In this document: positions 14,047 through 20,621 of the stretch, one piece after another
How the letters are laid out: every line of letters begins with the position of its first letter
How positions within the stretch are numbered: the first letter of the stretch is position 1
From: an uncultured Oscillospiraceae bacterium
GTDB taxonomy: Bacteria; Bacillota; Clostridia; Oscillospirales; Oscillospiraceae
Direction of reading: 5' to 3'
Assembly (NCBI GenBank): GCA_910577805.1
Contig: CAJTOE010000025.1
Span: 1 to 20,621, forward strand
DNA length: 20,621 bases
Program-made: the position numbers and the translations under genes
Notes under the pieces: model-generated
Database searches by the model: none
What the model saw: only the letters and a program-made list of their open reading frames with translations
What the model was told of the DNA's origin: nothing

Positions 14047-14889
14047 ATGAATCTATGCAATGCACCGGAGCTGAAGGCCCTGCTGGCCCGGCACGGCTTC
14101 CGCTTTTCCAAGTCCAAGGGCCAAAATTTCCTCATTGCCTCCTGGGTGCCGGAGGACATCGCCGCCGCGTCCGGGGCGGACCGCACCTGCGGCGTGCTGG
14201 AAATCGGCCCCGGCGTGGGTCCCCTCACCTGCCAGCTGGCCCAGCGGGCGGGAAAAGTCGCCGCCGTGGAGCTGGACCGGGACCTGTTCCCCATCCTGGC
14301 CGAAACGCTGGCGGACTGGGACAACGTGCAGGTCATAGAGGGGGATATTCTGAAAACCGATATCCCCGCCCTGGTTTCTCAGCACTTCGCAGACCTCACC
14401 CCTATCGCCTGCGCCAATCTGCCCTACAACATCACCTCCCCGGCCCTGGCCGCCTTGATCGAGGCCGGATGCTTCGCCTCCATCACCGTGACGATTCAGC
14501 GGGAAGCGGCCTTACGGATATGCGCCCGGCCTGGGACGGCGGATTATGGGGCCTTTTCGGTCTACTGCCAGTACCACACCACCCCGGAGCTGTTGTTCGA
14601 GGTGCCCCCGGACTGCTTTATGCCAGCGCCGAAGGTGACCTCCGCGGTTGTGCGGCTGGTCCCCCGGCCCCGGCCCGCGGAGGTGGACGACCCAGCCCAC
14701 TTCTTCAAGGTGGTGAAAGCCGCCTTCGGCCAGCGCCGCAAAACCCTGGCCAATGCCCTGAGCGCCGTGTTCGGGGACAAAGCCGCCATCGCCGCTGCCC
14801 TGGAGGCCTGCGGGTTTCCGGCCGCTATCCGGGGGGAACGGCTCTCCATCGCCGAGTTTGCGGCCCTCTCAAAAGCACTGCGGGAGTAG
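14047..14889 (+). CDS. rsmA: 16S rRNA dimethyladenosine transferase
   Basis: The 280-residue product is RsmA (KsgA), which dimethylates two adjacent adenines in the 3'-terminal helix of 16S rRNA (A1518 and A1519 in E. coli) during 30S assembly. Seen are the N-terminal SKGQNFL motif, the SAM-binding GVLEIGPGVGPLT, acidic VELDRDL, and the catalytic NLPYNITSP, followed by the C-terminal helical domain (VKAAFGQRRKTLANAL). ATGs also occur at 14026 and 14035. I chose 14047 (MNLCNAPELKALL) because family members in related bacteria begin at this point and AAGGA lies upstream, though 12 bases away. The stop codon lies within its own terminator. Confidence 0.94.
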   Translation: MNLCNAPELKALLARHGFRFSKSKGQNFLIASWVPEDIAAASGADRTCGVLEIGPGVGPLTCQLAQRAGKVAAVELDRDLFPILAETLADWDNVQVIEGDILKTDIPALVSQHFADLTPIACANLPYNITSPALAALIEAGCFASITVTIQREAALRICARPGTADYGAFSVYCQYHTTPELLFEVPPDCFMPAPKVTSAVVRLVPRPRPAEVDDPAHFFKVVKAAFGQRRKTLANALSAVFGDKAAIAAALEACGFPAAIRGERLSIAEFAALSKALRE

Positions 14890-14914
14890 GAATGTTCCTA
14901 CCCCCGCTTTTTTT
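14880..14914 (+). terminator. Intrinsic terminator holding two stop codons
   Basis: GCGGG-A-GTAGGAA (14880-14892) pairs with TTCCTAC-C-CCCGC (14895-14907), with one mismatch, followed by seven T (14908-14914). It ends rsmA transcription and contains the rsmA stop (14887-14889) and, on the opposite strand, the racemase stop (14898-14900). Confidence 0.9.
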
Positions 14915-16007
14915 CTTCCTCGATAAATTTGATTTGCATATTGTGCGAGCTGCTCATATAGACCAGATTGCCGTATTTCAGCAAAAAATCCACGGTCTCC
15001 CCCACGGCGCAGGGATTTGGGCTGTCCTCCACGTCCAAAATGGTGTGGTCGGAGGAGGCCCCCATCACTTCAATGCCTGGGTCGGTGGGCATCAGGTCGA
15101 AGGGGTCCCCGTAGTCCACCTTCCCCACCCCCAGCAGGGCCTTTTCCCGCACGCCGCGGTCGATGTACAAGGGGGTCTTTCCGAAGGCGTCCACGGTAAT
15201 CTGTCCCACGGGATAGGTGGGCTTTCTCCGCCGCTCGATGACCTCCGCCCGGAGGGTGAACACATCCTGGTGCAGAAAATCCACCGCCTCGCCGCCGATG
15301 CGGCCGTTGATGATGATCTCCCCCAGCCGGAGCATGTTGATACGCGGGGGCATGTTGTCCTCCAGGATGCGGGGGAAGGAGGAGGACGCGCCGCCGGAGA
15401 TGTACGTCAGCCGCCGGCCAATGGCCCGCTCCACCTGCTCCGCCCGGCAGACCAGCTCGTCCAGCTTGTCCCGCGTGGCGGCGATGGCCCCGTAGCAGCC
15501 CAGGTTGGTCCCCACCCCCAGCAGCTCCAGATGGGGCATACGGGTCTCCACCTCTACAGCGGCCTCCACCAGCTCCTCCGGCCCCCAGAAGCCCTCCCGC
15601 AGGTCCCCCAGGTCCGCCATCAGAATGACCTGGTGGCGCTTGTTCTGCCGTCCGGCCTCGGCGTTCGCCGCCCGCAGGACGGTCAAATCACTCTGGAGGC
15701 TGCATTGAGCGTAGCGCACCACGTCCCCCAGGGCGGAGAGCATGGGAACGCGAATCATAAGCAGGGGCGTTTGAATGCCCGCCTCGTGCAGCTCCCGGAG
15801 CTGTTCCGAGCGGGAAGTGCCTAAAAAGTCACAGCCGCACTGGTCGTACACATGGGCCGCGTGGGGCAGGCCGTGAAAGCCCTTGACAATCGCCGCTACC
15901 GTGATGCCCTGGGCGCGGCAGCGCTCCACCGTGCAGGTGATGTTCTCCCGCAGCTTGCCCAGGTCCACCCGAAGCTGGGGATAGCGCTCGCGTGTCTCTT
16001 GGTTCAT
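14898..16007 (-). CDS. orr: Ornithine/alanine racemase-family PLP enzyme
   Basis: The 369-residue product is a fold-type III PLP racemase with the PLP lysine K42 in AAIVKGFHG on the TIM barrel. It also has MADLGDLREGFW, GVGTNLGCYGA, SGGASSSFP and LRLGEIIINGR, and a C-terminal beta domain (ITVDAFGKTPLYIDRG, MGASSDHTILDV). This pattern is that of clostridial ornithine racemase (Orr), which converts L- to D-ornithine for fermentation, rather than of cell-wall alanine racemase. Related members may act on lysine or other amino acids, so the substrate is inferred. The ATG has a GGAGGGG site lying in the end of the upstream nucleotidyltransferase-HEPN gene, 3 bases away, so the two are co-transcribed. 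The ornithine-making arg cluster is just upstream. Confidence 0.8.
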   Translation of the reverse strand: MNQETRERYPQLRVDLGKLRENITCTVERCRAQGITVAAIVKGFHGLPHAAHVYDQCGCDFLGTSRSEQLRELHEAGIQTPLLMIRVPMLSALGDVVRYAQCSLQSDLTVLRAANAEAGRQNKRHQVILMADLGDLREGFWGPEELVEAAVEVETRMPHLELLGVGTNLGCYGAIAATRDKLDELVCRAEQVERAIGRRLTYISGGASSSFPRILEDNMPPRINMLRLGEIIINGRIGGEAVDFLHQDVFTLRAEVIERRRKPTYPVGQITVDAFGKTPLYIDRGVREKALLGVGKVDYGDPFDLMPTDPGIEVMGASSDHTILDVEDSPNPCAVGETVDFLLKYGNLVYMSSSHNMQIKFIEEEKKRG

Positions 16008-16010
16008 GCT

Positions 16011-16679
16011 TCACCCCTCCAGCTTTTCAAATAAGCTGCGCAGCAGCGCGATATGCTTGGTGCAGATCCGCTCACAAATCCGATTGGCGGTATCCTCGTC
16101 GTAGAGATGGGAGGTCAGATTCCGGTCGGTGAGCAGGGCCATCCAGCCCTCGCCGTCGGAGATCAGCCCGGCCTCCAGGGCCTGCCGCATGACCGGCTTG
16201 GGGCTGTTTTGTTCCTCGTGGCCCTGGTCGATGAGATATTCTCTGGCCGTTTTCCAGGCCAGCTCGCAGGTGAACTCAAAGCGCTGGATCACAGCGTCCT
16301 GAAGCATCAAGTCCTCCGGCTCGTTTTGGCACCGCTCAATGCCGTATTGGAGCCGCTGCATCGCCCGCCGGAAATTTTGATATTTCATCTCGAACTTGTC
16401 CATCAGTGTAATTCCCTCCTCTTCAATATGCGCCAGCAGGGACGGCGCGGTCTGCGCGGAAACGAACACGAAATCCATCTTGACCAGGGAGGGCAAATCC
16501 TCCGCCGCCGCAAGCAGCGGGAGCTGGCGTTCTGCCGGCACCCCCCACAGCGCAAAATCATAATCGCTTCGGCTGTGGTGGTCGCCTCTGGAACGGGAGC
16601 CAAACAGACAAAGCTTTCTTGCTCCATACCGCAGAGCCAATTCTTTGACCTGCTCCACCAATTTGTCCAATCCGATCAC
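16011..16679 (-). CDS. MNT nucleotidyltransferase fused to HEPN domain
   Basis: One 222-residue chain joins two domains normally made by separate genes. Residues 1-95 are a minimal nucleotidyltransferase with LCLFGSRSRGDHHSRSDYDF (G27-S28, D39, D41) and a third carboxylate at D69. Residues about 96-222 are a HEPN/HI0074-type domain whose DRNLTSHLYDE segment contains the RX4HXY motif (R186, H191, Y193) of HepT RNases. In known MntA-HepT pairs the transferase AMPylates the tyrosine of that motif to silence the RNase. The listed start is GTG (16677-16679), but AAAGGGG touches it. TTG at 16668-16670, 8 bases from that site, is a better start and removes three residues. It has its own promoter and is followed 3 bases later by the racemase gene. 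Confidence 0.85.
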   Translation of the reverse strand: MIGLDKLVEQVKELALRYGARKLCLFGSRSRGDHHSRSDYDFALWGVPAERQLPLLAAAEDLPSLVKMDFVFVSAQTAPSLLAHIEEEGITLMDKFEMKYQNFRRAMQRLQYGIERCQNEPEDLMLQDAVIQRFEFTCELAWKTAREYLIDQGHEEQNSPKPVMRQALEAGLISDGEGWMALLTDRNLTSHLYDEDTANRICERICTKHIALLRSLFEKLEG

Positions 16680-16690
16680 CCCTTTGGGAT

Positions 16691-16719
16691 ATTATACCAC
16701 GTATCCGTTTTCGATACAA
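16691..16719 (-). promoter_or_regulatory. Promoter of the MNT-HEPN/racemase operon
   Basis: On the minus strand TTGTAT (complement of 16714-16719) and perfect TATAAT (complement of 16691-16696) have a 17-base spacer. The -10 ends only 11 bases before the GTG, so transcription should start about 5 bases upstream of it. This favours the TTG start or near-leaderless translation. Confidence 0.75.
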
Positions 16720-16722
16720 GTT

Positions 16723-16758
16723 ATGACCCCGCCGGGGCCGAAGCTCTGGCGGGGTCAT
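16723..16758 (-). terminator. Hairpin terminator after the arg cluster
   Basis: ATGACCCCGCC (16723-16733) pairs perfectly with GGCGGGGTCAT (16748-16758) around a 14-base loop. It lies 20 bases beyond the argD stop and just before the next promoter. The T-run is weak (TAACTTGT on the minus strand). Confidence 0.65.
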
Positions 16759-16777
16759 GACAAAGGAGAGGAATTTA

Positions 16778-18007
16778 TCAGTTGCAACCGAGTTCGGCCA
16801 TGGAATCGTCAATGGCCTTCACTACGATGTCAACCTCGTCTTGGGTCGCTACCAGCGGCGGGATGAAGCGCAGCACGCAGCCAGCGGTGCAGTTAATCAG
16901 CACGTCCCGCTCGAAGCACTTGTTCACGATCTGGGGGCCGATGTCGTTGTTGGCCAGCTCCACGCCGTTGATCATGCCCATGCCGCGGACTTCCTTCACG
17001 GTGTTGGGGTATTTCTTTGCCAGCTTCTCGGTGAGCTGGGCGCGGAAATATTCGCCGGTCTTGACGGTGTGCTCCAGCAGGCCTTCGTTGAGCATGGTGT
17101 CCAGGGTGGCTTCCGCCAGGCCGCAGGCCAGAGGGCCGCCGGCAAAGGTGGAGCCGTGGGTGCCGGGGATGAGGGTCTTGGCGGCGTCGCCCCGTGCGCA
17201 GACCGCGCCGATGGGCACGCCGGAGCCCAGCGCCTTCGCCATGGAGCAGGTGTCCGGCTCCACGCCGTAGTTCTGGTGGGCAAAGAGCTTGCCGGTACGG
17301 CCGGAGCCGACCTGCACCTCGTCGAACATCAGCAGGATGCCCCGCTCGTCACAGATATCGCGTAAGCCCTGGAGGAACTCCTGGGTGGCGGGACGCACGC
17401 CGCCCTCGCCCTGGACAGGCTCGGTGAGGATGGCGCAGACCTTGTCGTCCAGCTGCTCCTTCACGGACTCCAGGTTGTTGAACTCCGCATAGCGGAAGCC
17501 CTCCGGCAGGGGGGAGTACCATTTGGGGTTGTGGACGATCTCCTGGCCGGTGGCGGTGGCGGTAGCCAGGGTGCGGCCATGGAAGCTCTTCAGCATACTG
17601 ATGACCACATAGCGCTCCGGATGGCCGTGGTCCACGGCGTACTTACGGGCCAGCTTGATCTGTCCCTCGTTGGCCTCGGCGCCGGAGTTGGCAAAGAGGA
17701 CTTTCTCAAAGCAGCTGTTCTCCACGATCATTTTGCAGACCTGGATAGCAGAGGGATTGTAGTAGTAGTTGGAGCAGTGGAGCATACTGGCGTGGTCCAC
17801 CAGGGCCTTCACCACGGCGGGGTGGTTGTGGCCCAGGCCGTTGACGGCGATGCCGCCCACGAAGTCCAGATATTTGTGGCCGTCCAGGTCCCAGACCCAG
17901 CAGCCGTCGCCCTTGTCCATGACGATGGGCATACGGGCATGGTTGCCGTACAGATACTGGTCAGCAGCCGCGATGGCCTCGGCGTTGCTCTGGAATTTCT
18001 TAATCAT
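16778..18007 (-). CDS. argD: Acetylornithine aminotransferase
   Basis: The 409-residue product is a class III PLP aminotransferase that converts N-acetylglutamate semialdehyde to N-acetylornithine with glutamate as donor. It shows WDLDGHKYLDFVGGIAVNGLGHNHP, ANSGAEANEGQIKLARKY, SFHGRTLATATATGQ, the PLP-contacting FDEVQVGSGRTGK and the Schiff-base lysine in CSMAKALGSGVPIGA, then HGSTFAGGPLA. The ATG at 18005-18007 (MIKKFQSN) has an AAGGAGG site 8 bases before it; the longer frame upstream has no support. It is the last gene of the cluster, 25 bases after argB, and is followed by a hairpin. Confidence 0.96.
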   Translation of the reverse strand: MIKKFQSNAEAIAAADQYLYGNHARMPIVMDKGDGCWVWDLDGHKYLDFVGGIAVNGLGHNHPAVVKALVDHASMLHCSNYYYNPSAIQVCKMIVENSCFEKVLFANSGAEANEGQIKLARKYAVDHGHPERYVVISMLKSFHGRTLATATATGQEIVHNPKWYSPLPEGFRYAEFNNLESVKEQLDDKVCAILTEPVQGEGGVRPATQEFLQGLRDICDERGILLMFDEVQVGSGRTGKLFAHQNYGVEPDTCSMAKALGSGVPIGAVCARGDAAKTLIPGTHGSTFAGGPLACGLAEATLDTMLNEGLLEHTVKTGEYFRAQLTEKLAKKYPNTVKEVRGMGMINGVELANNDIGPQIVNKCFERDVLINCTAGCVLRFIPPLVATQDEVDIVVKAIDDSMAELGCN

Positions 18008-18032
18008 AGGAAATGCCTCCTTAATAATAAAT

Positions 18033-18905
18033 TTATGCCTTAATACCCACGCTGGGCAGGTCCTTGCCCACGGTCGTTCCGTTGCCCTCGGCGCTGAAGG
18101 CCTCGAAGAGCATACTGTGGGGCTGTCTTCCGTCAATGATATGTACGTTGGTCACGCCCTCCTCGATGGCCTGCACGCAGCAGTCCACCTTGGGGATCAT
18201 GCCTCCGGCGATGGTCCCCCGCTCCTTGAGCATGGGCACATCGGCGATATTCAGGTAGCTGATCACGTCCCGGAGCTTGATGTCGTTGCACAGGCCCTCG
18301 ATGTCGGTCAGAATCATCAGCTTTTCCGCCCCTAAGGCTCCGGCCAGCTTGCTGGCGGCGGTGTCGCCGTTGATGTTGAAGCTGTTCCCCTGGCCGTCGG
18401 TGCCCACGGGGGCCACCACGGGGATGAACCCCGCGTCCAGCATCGCCAGCACCGGTCCCGCGTTCACCTTCACCACGTCGCCCACAAAGCCCAGCTCCTC
18501 GCTGCGCTGGACGCACTGGAACAGGTTCCCGCTGATGCCGGACAGACCCACGGCCTGCCCGCCCTGCTGGTTGATGCGGCCCACCAGCTCACTGTTGACC
18601 TGGCCGATCAGGACCATCTCCACCACCCGCATGATCTCCGGGGAGGTGTACCGCAGGCCGTTGATGAACTGGACCGGGATGTCCAGCTGCTCCAGCATTT
18701 TGTTGATGCCGGGGCCGCCGCCGTGGCACAGCACGGGCTTCAGGCCCAGGGTTTTCAGCAAAACCACGTCCCGAATGACGTTGGCCTTCAGCTCTTCATT
18801 GATCATGGCGTTGCCGCCGTACTTGATGACGACGATTTTGCCCTGGTACTTGCTCAGGTAGGGCACGGCCTCCATCAAAATCTCAATTTTCTGCTCAATG
18901 CTCAT
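18033..18905 (-). CDS. argB: Acetylglutamate kinase
   Basis: The 290-residue product is a complete N-acetylglutamate kinase of the amino-acid kinase fold, which phosphorylates N-acetylglutamate with ATP. Motifs are VIKYGGNAM (phosphate-binding lysine and glycines), VLCHGGGPGINKML, GLSGISGNLF, NINGDTAASKLAGAL and LTDIEGLC, with GTIAGGMIPKVDCC near the end. The N-terminal helix (EQKIEILMEAVPYLSKYQGK) is of the type found in hexameric, arginine-inhibited enzymes, so feedback control by arginine is plausible. The ATG follows GGGAGGG. Only 14 bases separate it from argJ. Confidence 0.97.
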   Translation of the reverse strand: MSIEQKIEILMEAVPYLSKYQGKIVVIKYGGNAMINEELKANVIRDVVLLKTLGLKPVLCHGGGPGINKMLEQLDIPVQFINGLRYTSPEIMRVVEMVLIGQVNSELVGRINQQGGQAVGLSGISGNLFQCVQRSEELGFVGDVVKVNAGPVLAMLDAGFIPVVAPVGTDGQGNSFNINGDTAASKLAGALGAEKLMILTDIEGLCNDIKLRDVISYLNIADVPMLKERGTIAGGMIPKVDCCVQAIEEGVTNVHIIDGRQPHSMLFEAFSAEGNGTTVGKDLPSVGIKA

Positions 18906-18919
18906 AACGCCCTCCCAAA

Positions 18920-20146
18920 TCAGCTGCGGTAATCGCCGTTGATGGTGACATAGTCGTGGGTCAGGTCGCAGCCGTAGGCGGTGGCGCAGGCGTCGCCGGA
19001 GTGGAAGTCCACGATGACGGTGATATCATGCTCGGTGAGGACGGCGGTGGCCTTCTCCTCGTCGAACTGGGTGCCGAAGCCGCCCTCCATCACGATCACC
19101 TCACCGGCGTCGCTCTTCAGGATGCAGTCCGCCTTGGTGGGGTCGATGTCGGCGCCGGAGTAGCCGGCCGCGGCCATGATGCGGCCCCAGTTGGCGTCCC
19201 GGCCGAACACGGCAGCCTTGAACAGGTTGGACCCGGCAATGGAACGGGCCACAAGGCGCGCGTCCTGCATGGTCGCCAGGTTCCGGGCCTCCACCACGAT
19301 CAGGTGGGTCGCACCCTCACCGTCGCTGGCGATGGCGCGGGCCATATGGATGCAGATGTCCTCCACCAGCTTGGCAAAGGCGGCGATGTCCTCCTCGGAC
19401 TCGATGGCTACGCCGGACGCGCCGTTGGCAATGAGGAACAGGCTGTCGTTGGTGCTGGTGTCGCCGTCCACGGTGGTCATATTGAAGCTCTTGTCCGCGC
19501 TCTCCGCCAGGATTTTCTGGAGGACGGGGGCGGCGACTTTCGCGTCGGTGGTGATGTAGGCCAGCATGGTGGCCAGGTTGGGGTGGATCATGCCGGAGCC
19601 CTTGGACATCGCGCCGATGCGCACCGTGCCGCCGGACAGCTCCAGCTCGAAGGCCACCTCTTTCAGCTTGGTGTCGGTGGTCATGATGGCGCGGGCCGCC
19701 TCGGTGCCGCCCTTGTCGGACAGGTTCGCCACAATCTCAGGCAGGCCGGCCAGCAGCTTTTCCACGGGGAGCTGCTGCCCGATCACGCCGGTGGAGGAGA
19801 CAAAGACCTCGTCCTCGCCCAGGCCCAGCAGCTTTTCCAGCTCGGTTTCCACCTTCTTGGCGTTGGCGATGCCCTGCTCGCCGGTGGCGGCGTTGGCGTT
19901 GCCGCTGTTGATGACGAAGGCGCGGGCTTTTCCCTTTTTCAGCACCTCGCGGCCCAGGATGACCGGGGCGGCGCAGAACTTGTTGGTGGTAAACACGGCG
20001 GCGCAGGAGGCCTCACAGTCGGAGACCACCACGGTCACGTCGGGCTTGGGATTAGGCTCCTTCTTCACCTTGATGGCGCAGTATTTGGCGGCGGCGCGGA
20101 AGCCCTTAGGGGCGGTCACGCCCCCCTCGATGGTTTTATAGCTCAT
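18920..20146 (-). CDS. argJ: Glutamate/ornithine N-acetyltransferase
   Basis: The 408-residue precursor is ArgJ, which moves the acetyl group from N-acetylornithine to glutamate and so recycles it. Many homologues also use acetyl-CoA. It cuts itself at the alanine-threonine bond in HPNLATMLAYITTD, making T193 the nucleophile of the beta chain. The preceding KGSGMIHPN and the FVINSGNANAATG, GVIGQQLPVEK, TVDGDTSTND and GRDANWGRIMAAAGYSG motifs are all present, and the C-terminus (THDYVTINGDYRS) is intact. The ATG has an AAAGGAG site. It lies between argC and argB in the leftward cluster. With ArgJ present no separate ArgA or ArgE is needed for the cycle. Confidence 0.97.
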   Translation of the reverse strand: MSYKTIEGGVTAPKGFRAAAKYCAIKVKKEPNPKPDVTVVVSDCEASCAAVFTTNKFCAAPVILGREVLKKGKARAFVINSGNANAATGEQGIANAKKVETELEKLLGLGEDEVFVSSTGVIGQQLPVEKLLAGLPEIVANLSDKGGTEAARAIMTTDTKLKEVAFELELSGGTVRIGAMSKGSGMIHPNLATMLAYITTDAKVAAPVLQKILAESADKSFNMTTVDGDTSTNDSLFLIANGASGVAIESEEDIAAFAKLVEDICIHMARAIASDGEGATHLIVVEARNLATMQDARLVARSIAGSNLFKAAVFGRDANWGRIMAAAGYSGADIDPTKADCILKSDAGEVIVMEGGFGTQFDEEKATAVLTEHDITVIVDFHSGDACATAYGCDLTHDYVTINGDYRS

Positions 20147-20186
20147 TGGATTTGTTCTCCTTTCCGGCGGTTTGTGCGGTACAGGC

Positions 20187-20621
20187 TCAGGGGTACATGG
20201 CGGGGATCATCAGGCCGGTGGTCTCCGGCAGGTCAAAGATAATGTTCATGTTCTGGATGGCCTGGCCGGCGGCGCCCTTGCCGATGTTGTCAATGACGGA
20301 GCTGATCACGGCCCGCTTGGTGCGCTTGTCGAAGGTGGGGGTGATGCAGCACAGGTTGGTGCCAGCGGTCCACTTGGTCTGCACGGCCTTGCTGGCGGGG
20401 TAGACGTGGACAAAGGGCTCATCCTTATAATAACGGCTGTAGAGCTCAAACAGCTCCTCGTCGCTTGTATCCTGATTCAAGGTGGCATACAGGGTGACCT
20501 CGATGCCGCGGATCTGGGGGGTCAGGTGGGGCTGGAAGTTGATGAACTGCCAGGTCTCAGGCTGCATCAGGTCCTTGCCGGTGATGTAGGCGATATTCTG
20601 CTCGATCTCAGGGGTGTGCCG
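20187..20621 (-). CDS. argC: N-acetyl-gamma-glutamyl-phosphate reductase, C-terminal part
   Basis: The last 145 codons of argC are visible; the 5' part lies beyond the right edge. The fragment contains RHTPEIEQNIAYITGK, the substrate-domain strand FINFQPHLTPQIRGIEVTLYA, then YSRYYKDEPFVHVYP and the C-terminal VISSVIDNIGKGAAGQAIQN with MNIIFDLPETTGLMIPAMYP. These fit the catalytic/dimerisation domain of ArgC, which reduces N-acetylglutamyl phosphate with NADPH. It is the most upstream arg gene seen, 40 bases before argJ; the cluster promoter and any arginine-repressor site must lie outside the window. Confidence 0.95.
   Translation of the reverse strand, partial: RHTPEIEQNIAYITGKDLMQPETWQFINFQPHLTPQIRGIEVTLYATLNQDTSDEELFELYSRYYKDEPFVHVYPASKAVQTKWTAGTNLCCITPTFDKRTKRAVISSVIDNIGKGAAGQAIQNMNIIFDLPETTGLMIPAMYP

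Noticed and set aside
14055..15824. 589-codon open frame on the plus strand
   Set aside because: It covers rsmA in a wrong frame and the racemase on the opposite strand, and the predicted peptide is low-complexity Pro/Gly/Arg. It is a product of GC-rich codon bias.
18956..20242. 428-codon open frame opposite argJ
   Set aside because: Antisense shadow of a well-conserved gene, with His/Gly/Val-rich composition and no ribosome binding site.

Overview
The window looks like a chromosomal segment of a GC-rich, low-sulfur-free-living-type Clostridia member, most likely an Oscillospiraceae gut bacterium of the Flavonifractor/Pseudoflavonifractor kind. This is an inference from AGGAGG-type ribosome binding sites, TTGACA-N17-TATAAT promoters, the greA-lysS pair, the RsmA N-terminus, the argC-J-B-D order and the Firmicute mobile-element families present. 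No tRNA, rRNA or CRISPR array was seen.

Left part (1 to about 8100) is accessory and visibly rearranged. Minus-strand genes at 1-1175 (a partial small protein, a sigma-70-like protein and a DUF3268 zinc-finger protein) and a broken C39-type peptidase gene at 3195-4549 belong to families typical of clostridial integrative conjugative elements. Between them lie a gene remnant followed by a zinc-ribbon/DUF1801 protein, an unrecognised minus-strand gene, and a PIN-toxin/antitoxin pair with its own consensus promoter. A strong promoter at 4565-4593 then drives two tandem zinc-ribbon microproteins and a DUF434 gene. That gene is cut and joined out of frame to the 3' two-thirds of an AmrS-type radical SAM gene. 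DinB-type DNA polymerase and an SRAP/YedK abasic-site protein are divergent (a DNA-damage pair), followed by a DUF5348 protein.

Right part (8100 to the end) is housekeeping. greA-lysS is transcribed leftwards from a consensus promoter. A two-component system (OmpR/PhoB-class regulator plus membrane histidine kinase) is followed by a membrane-anchored HtrA-type protease. An array of 11-bp-spaced repeats sits between kinase and protease, and a related pair of repeats sits at the -35 position of the regulator's promoter, suggesting that the regulator controls itself and the protease. RsmA (16S rRNA dimethyltransferase) converges on an ornithine/alanine-racemase-family gene through a terminator that contains both stop codons. 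Upstream of the racemase and co-transcribed with it is a single-polypeptide MNT nucleotidyltransferase-HEPN protein. The window ends in the arginine cluster argD-argB-argJ-argC (leftward transcription, argC partial), which makes ornithine by the cyclic acetyl pathway.

The observations most worth following up are the fused MNT-HEPN protein, the 11-bp repeat array linking the two-component system to the protease, the DUF434/AmrS deletion scar, and the doubly damaged conjugative-element peptidase (CTG in place of the start plus a frameshift).
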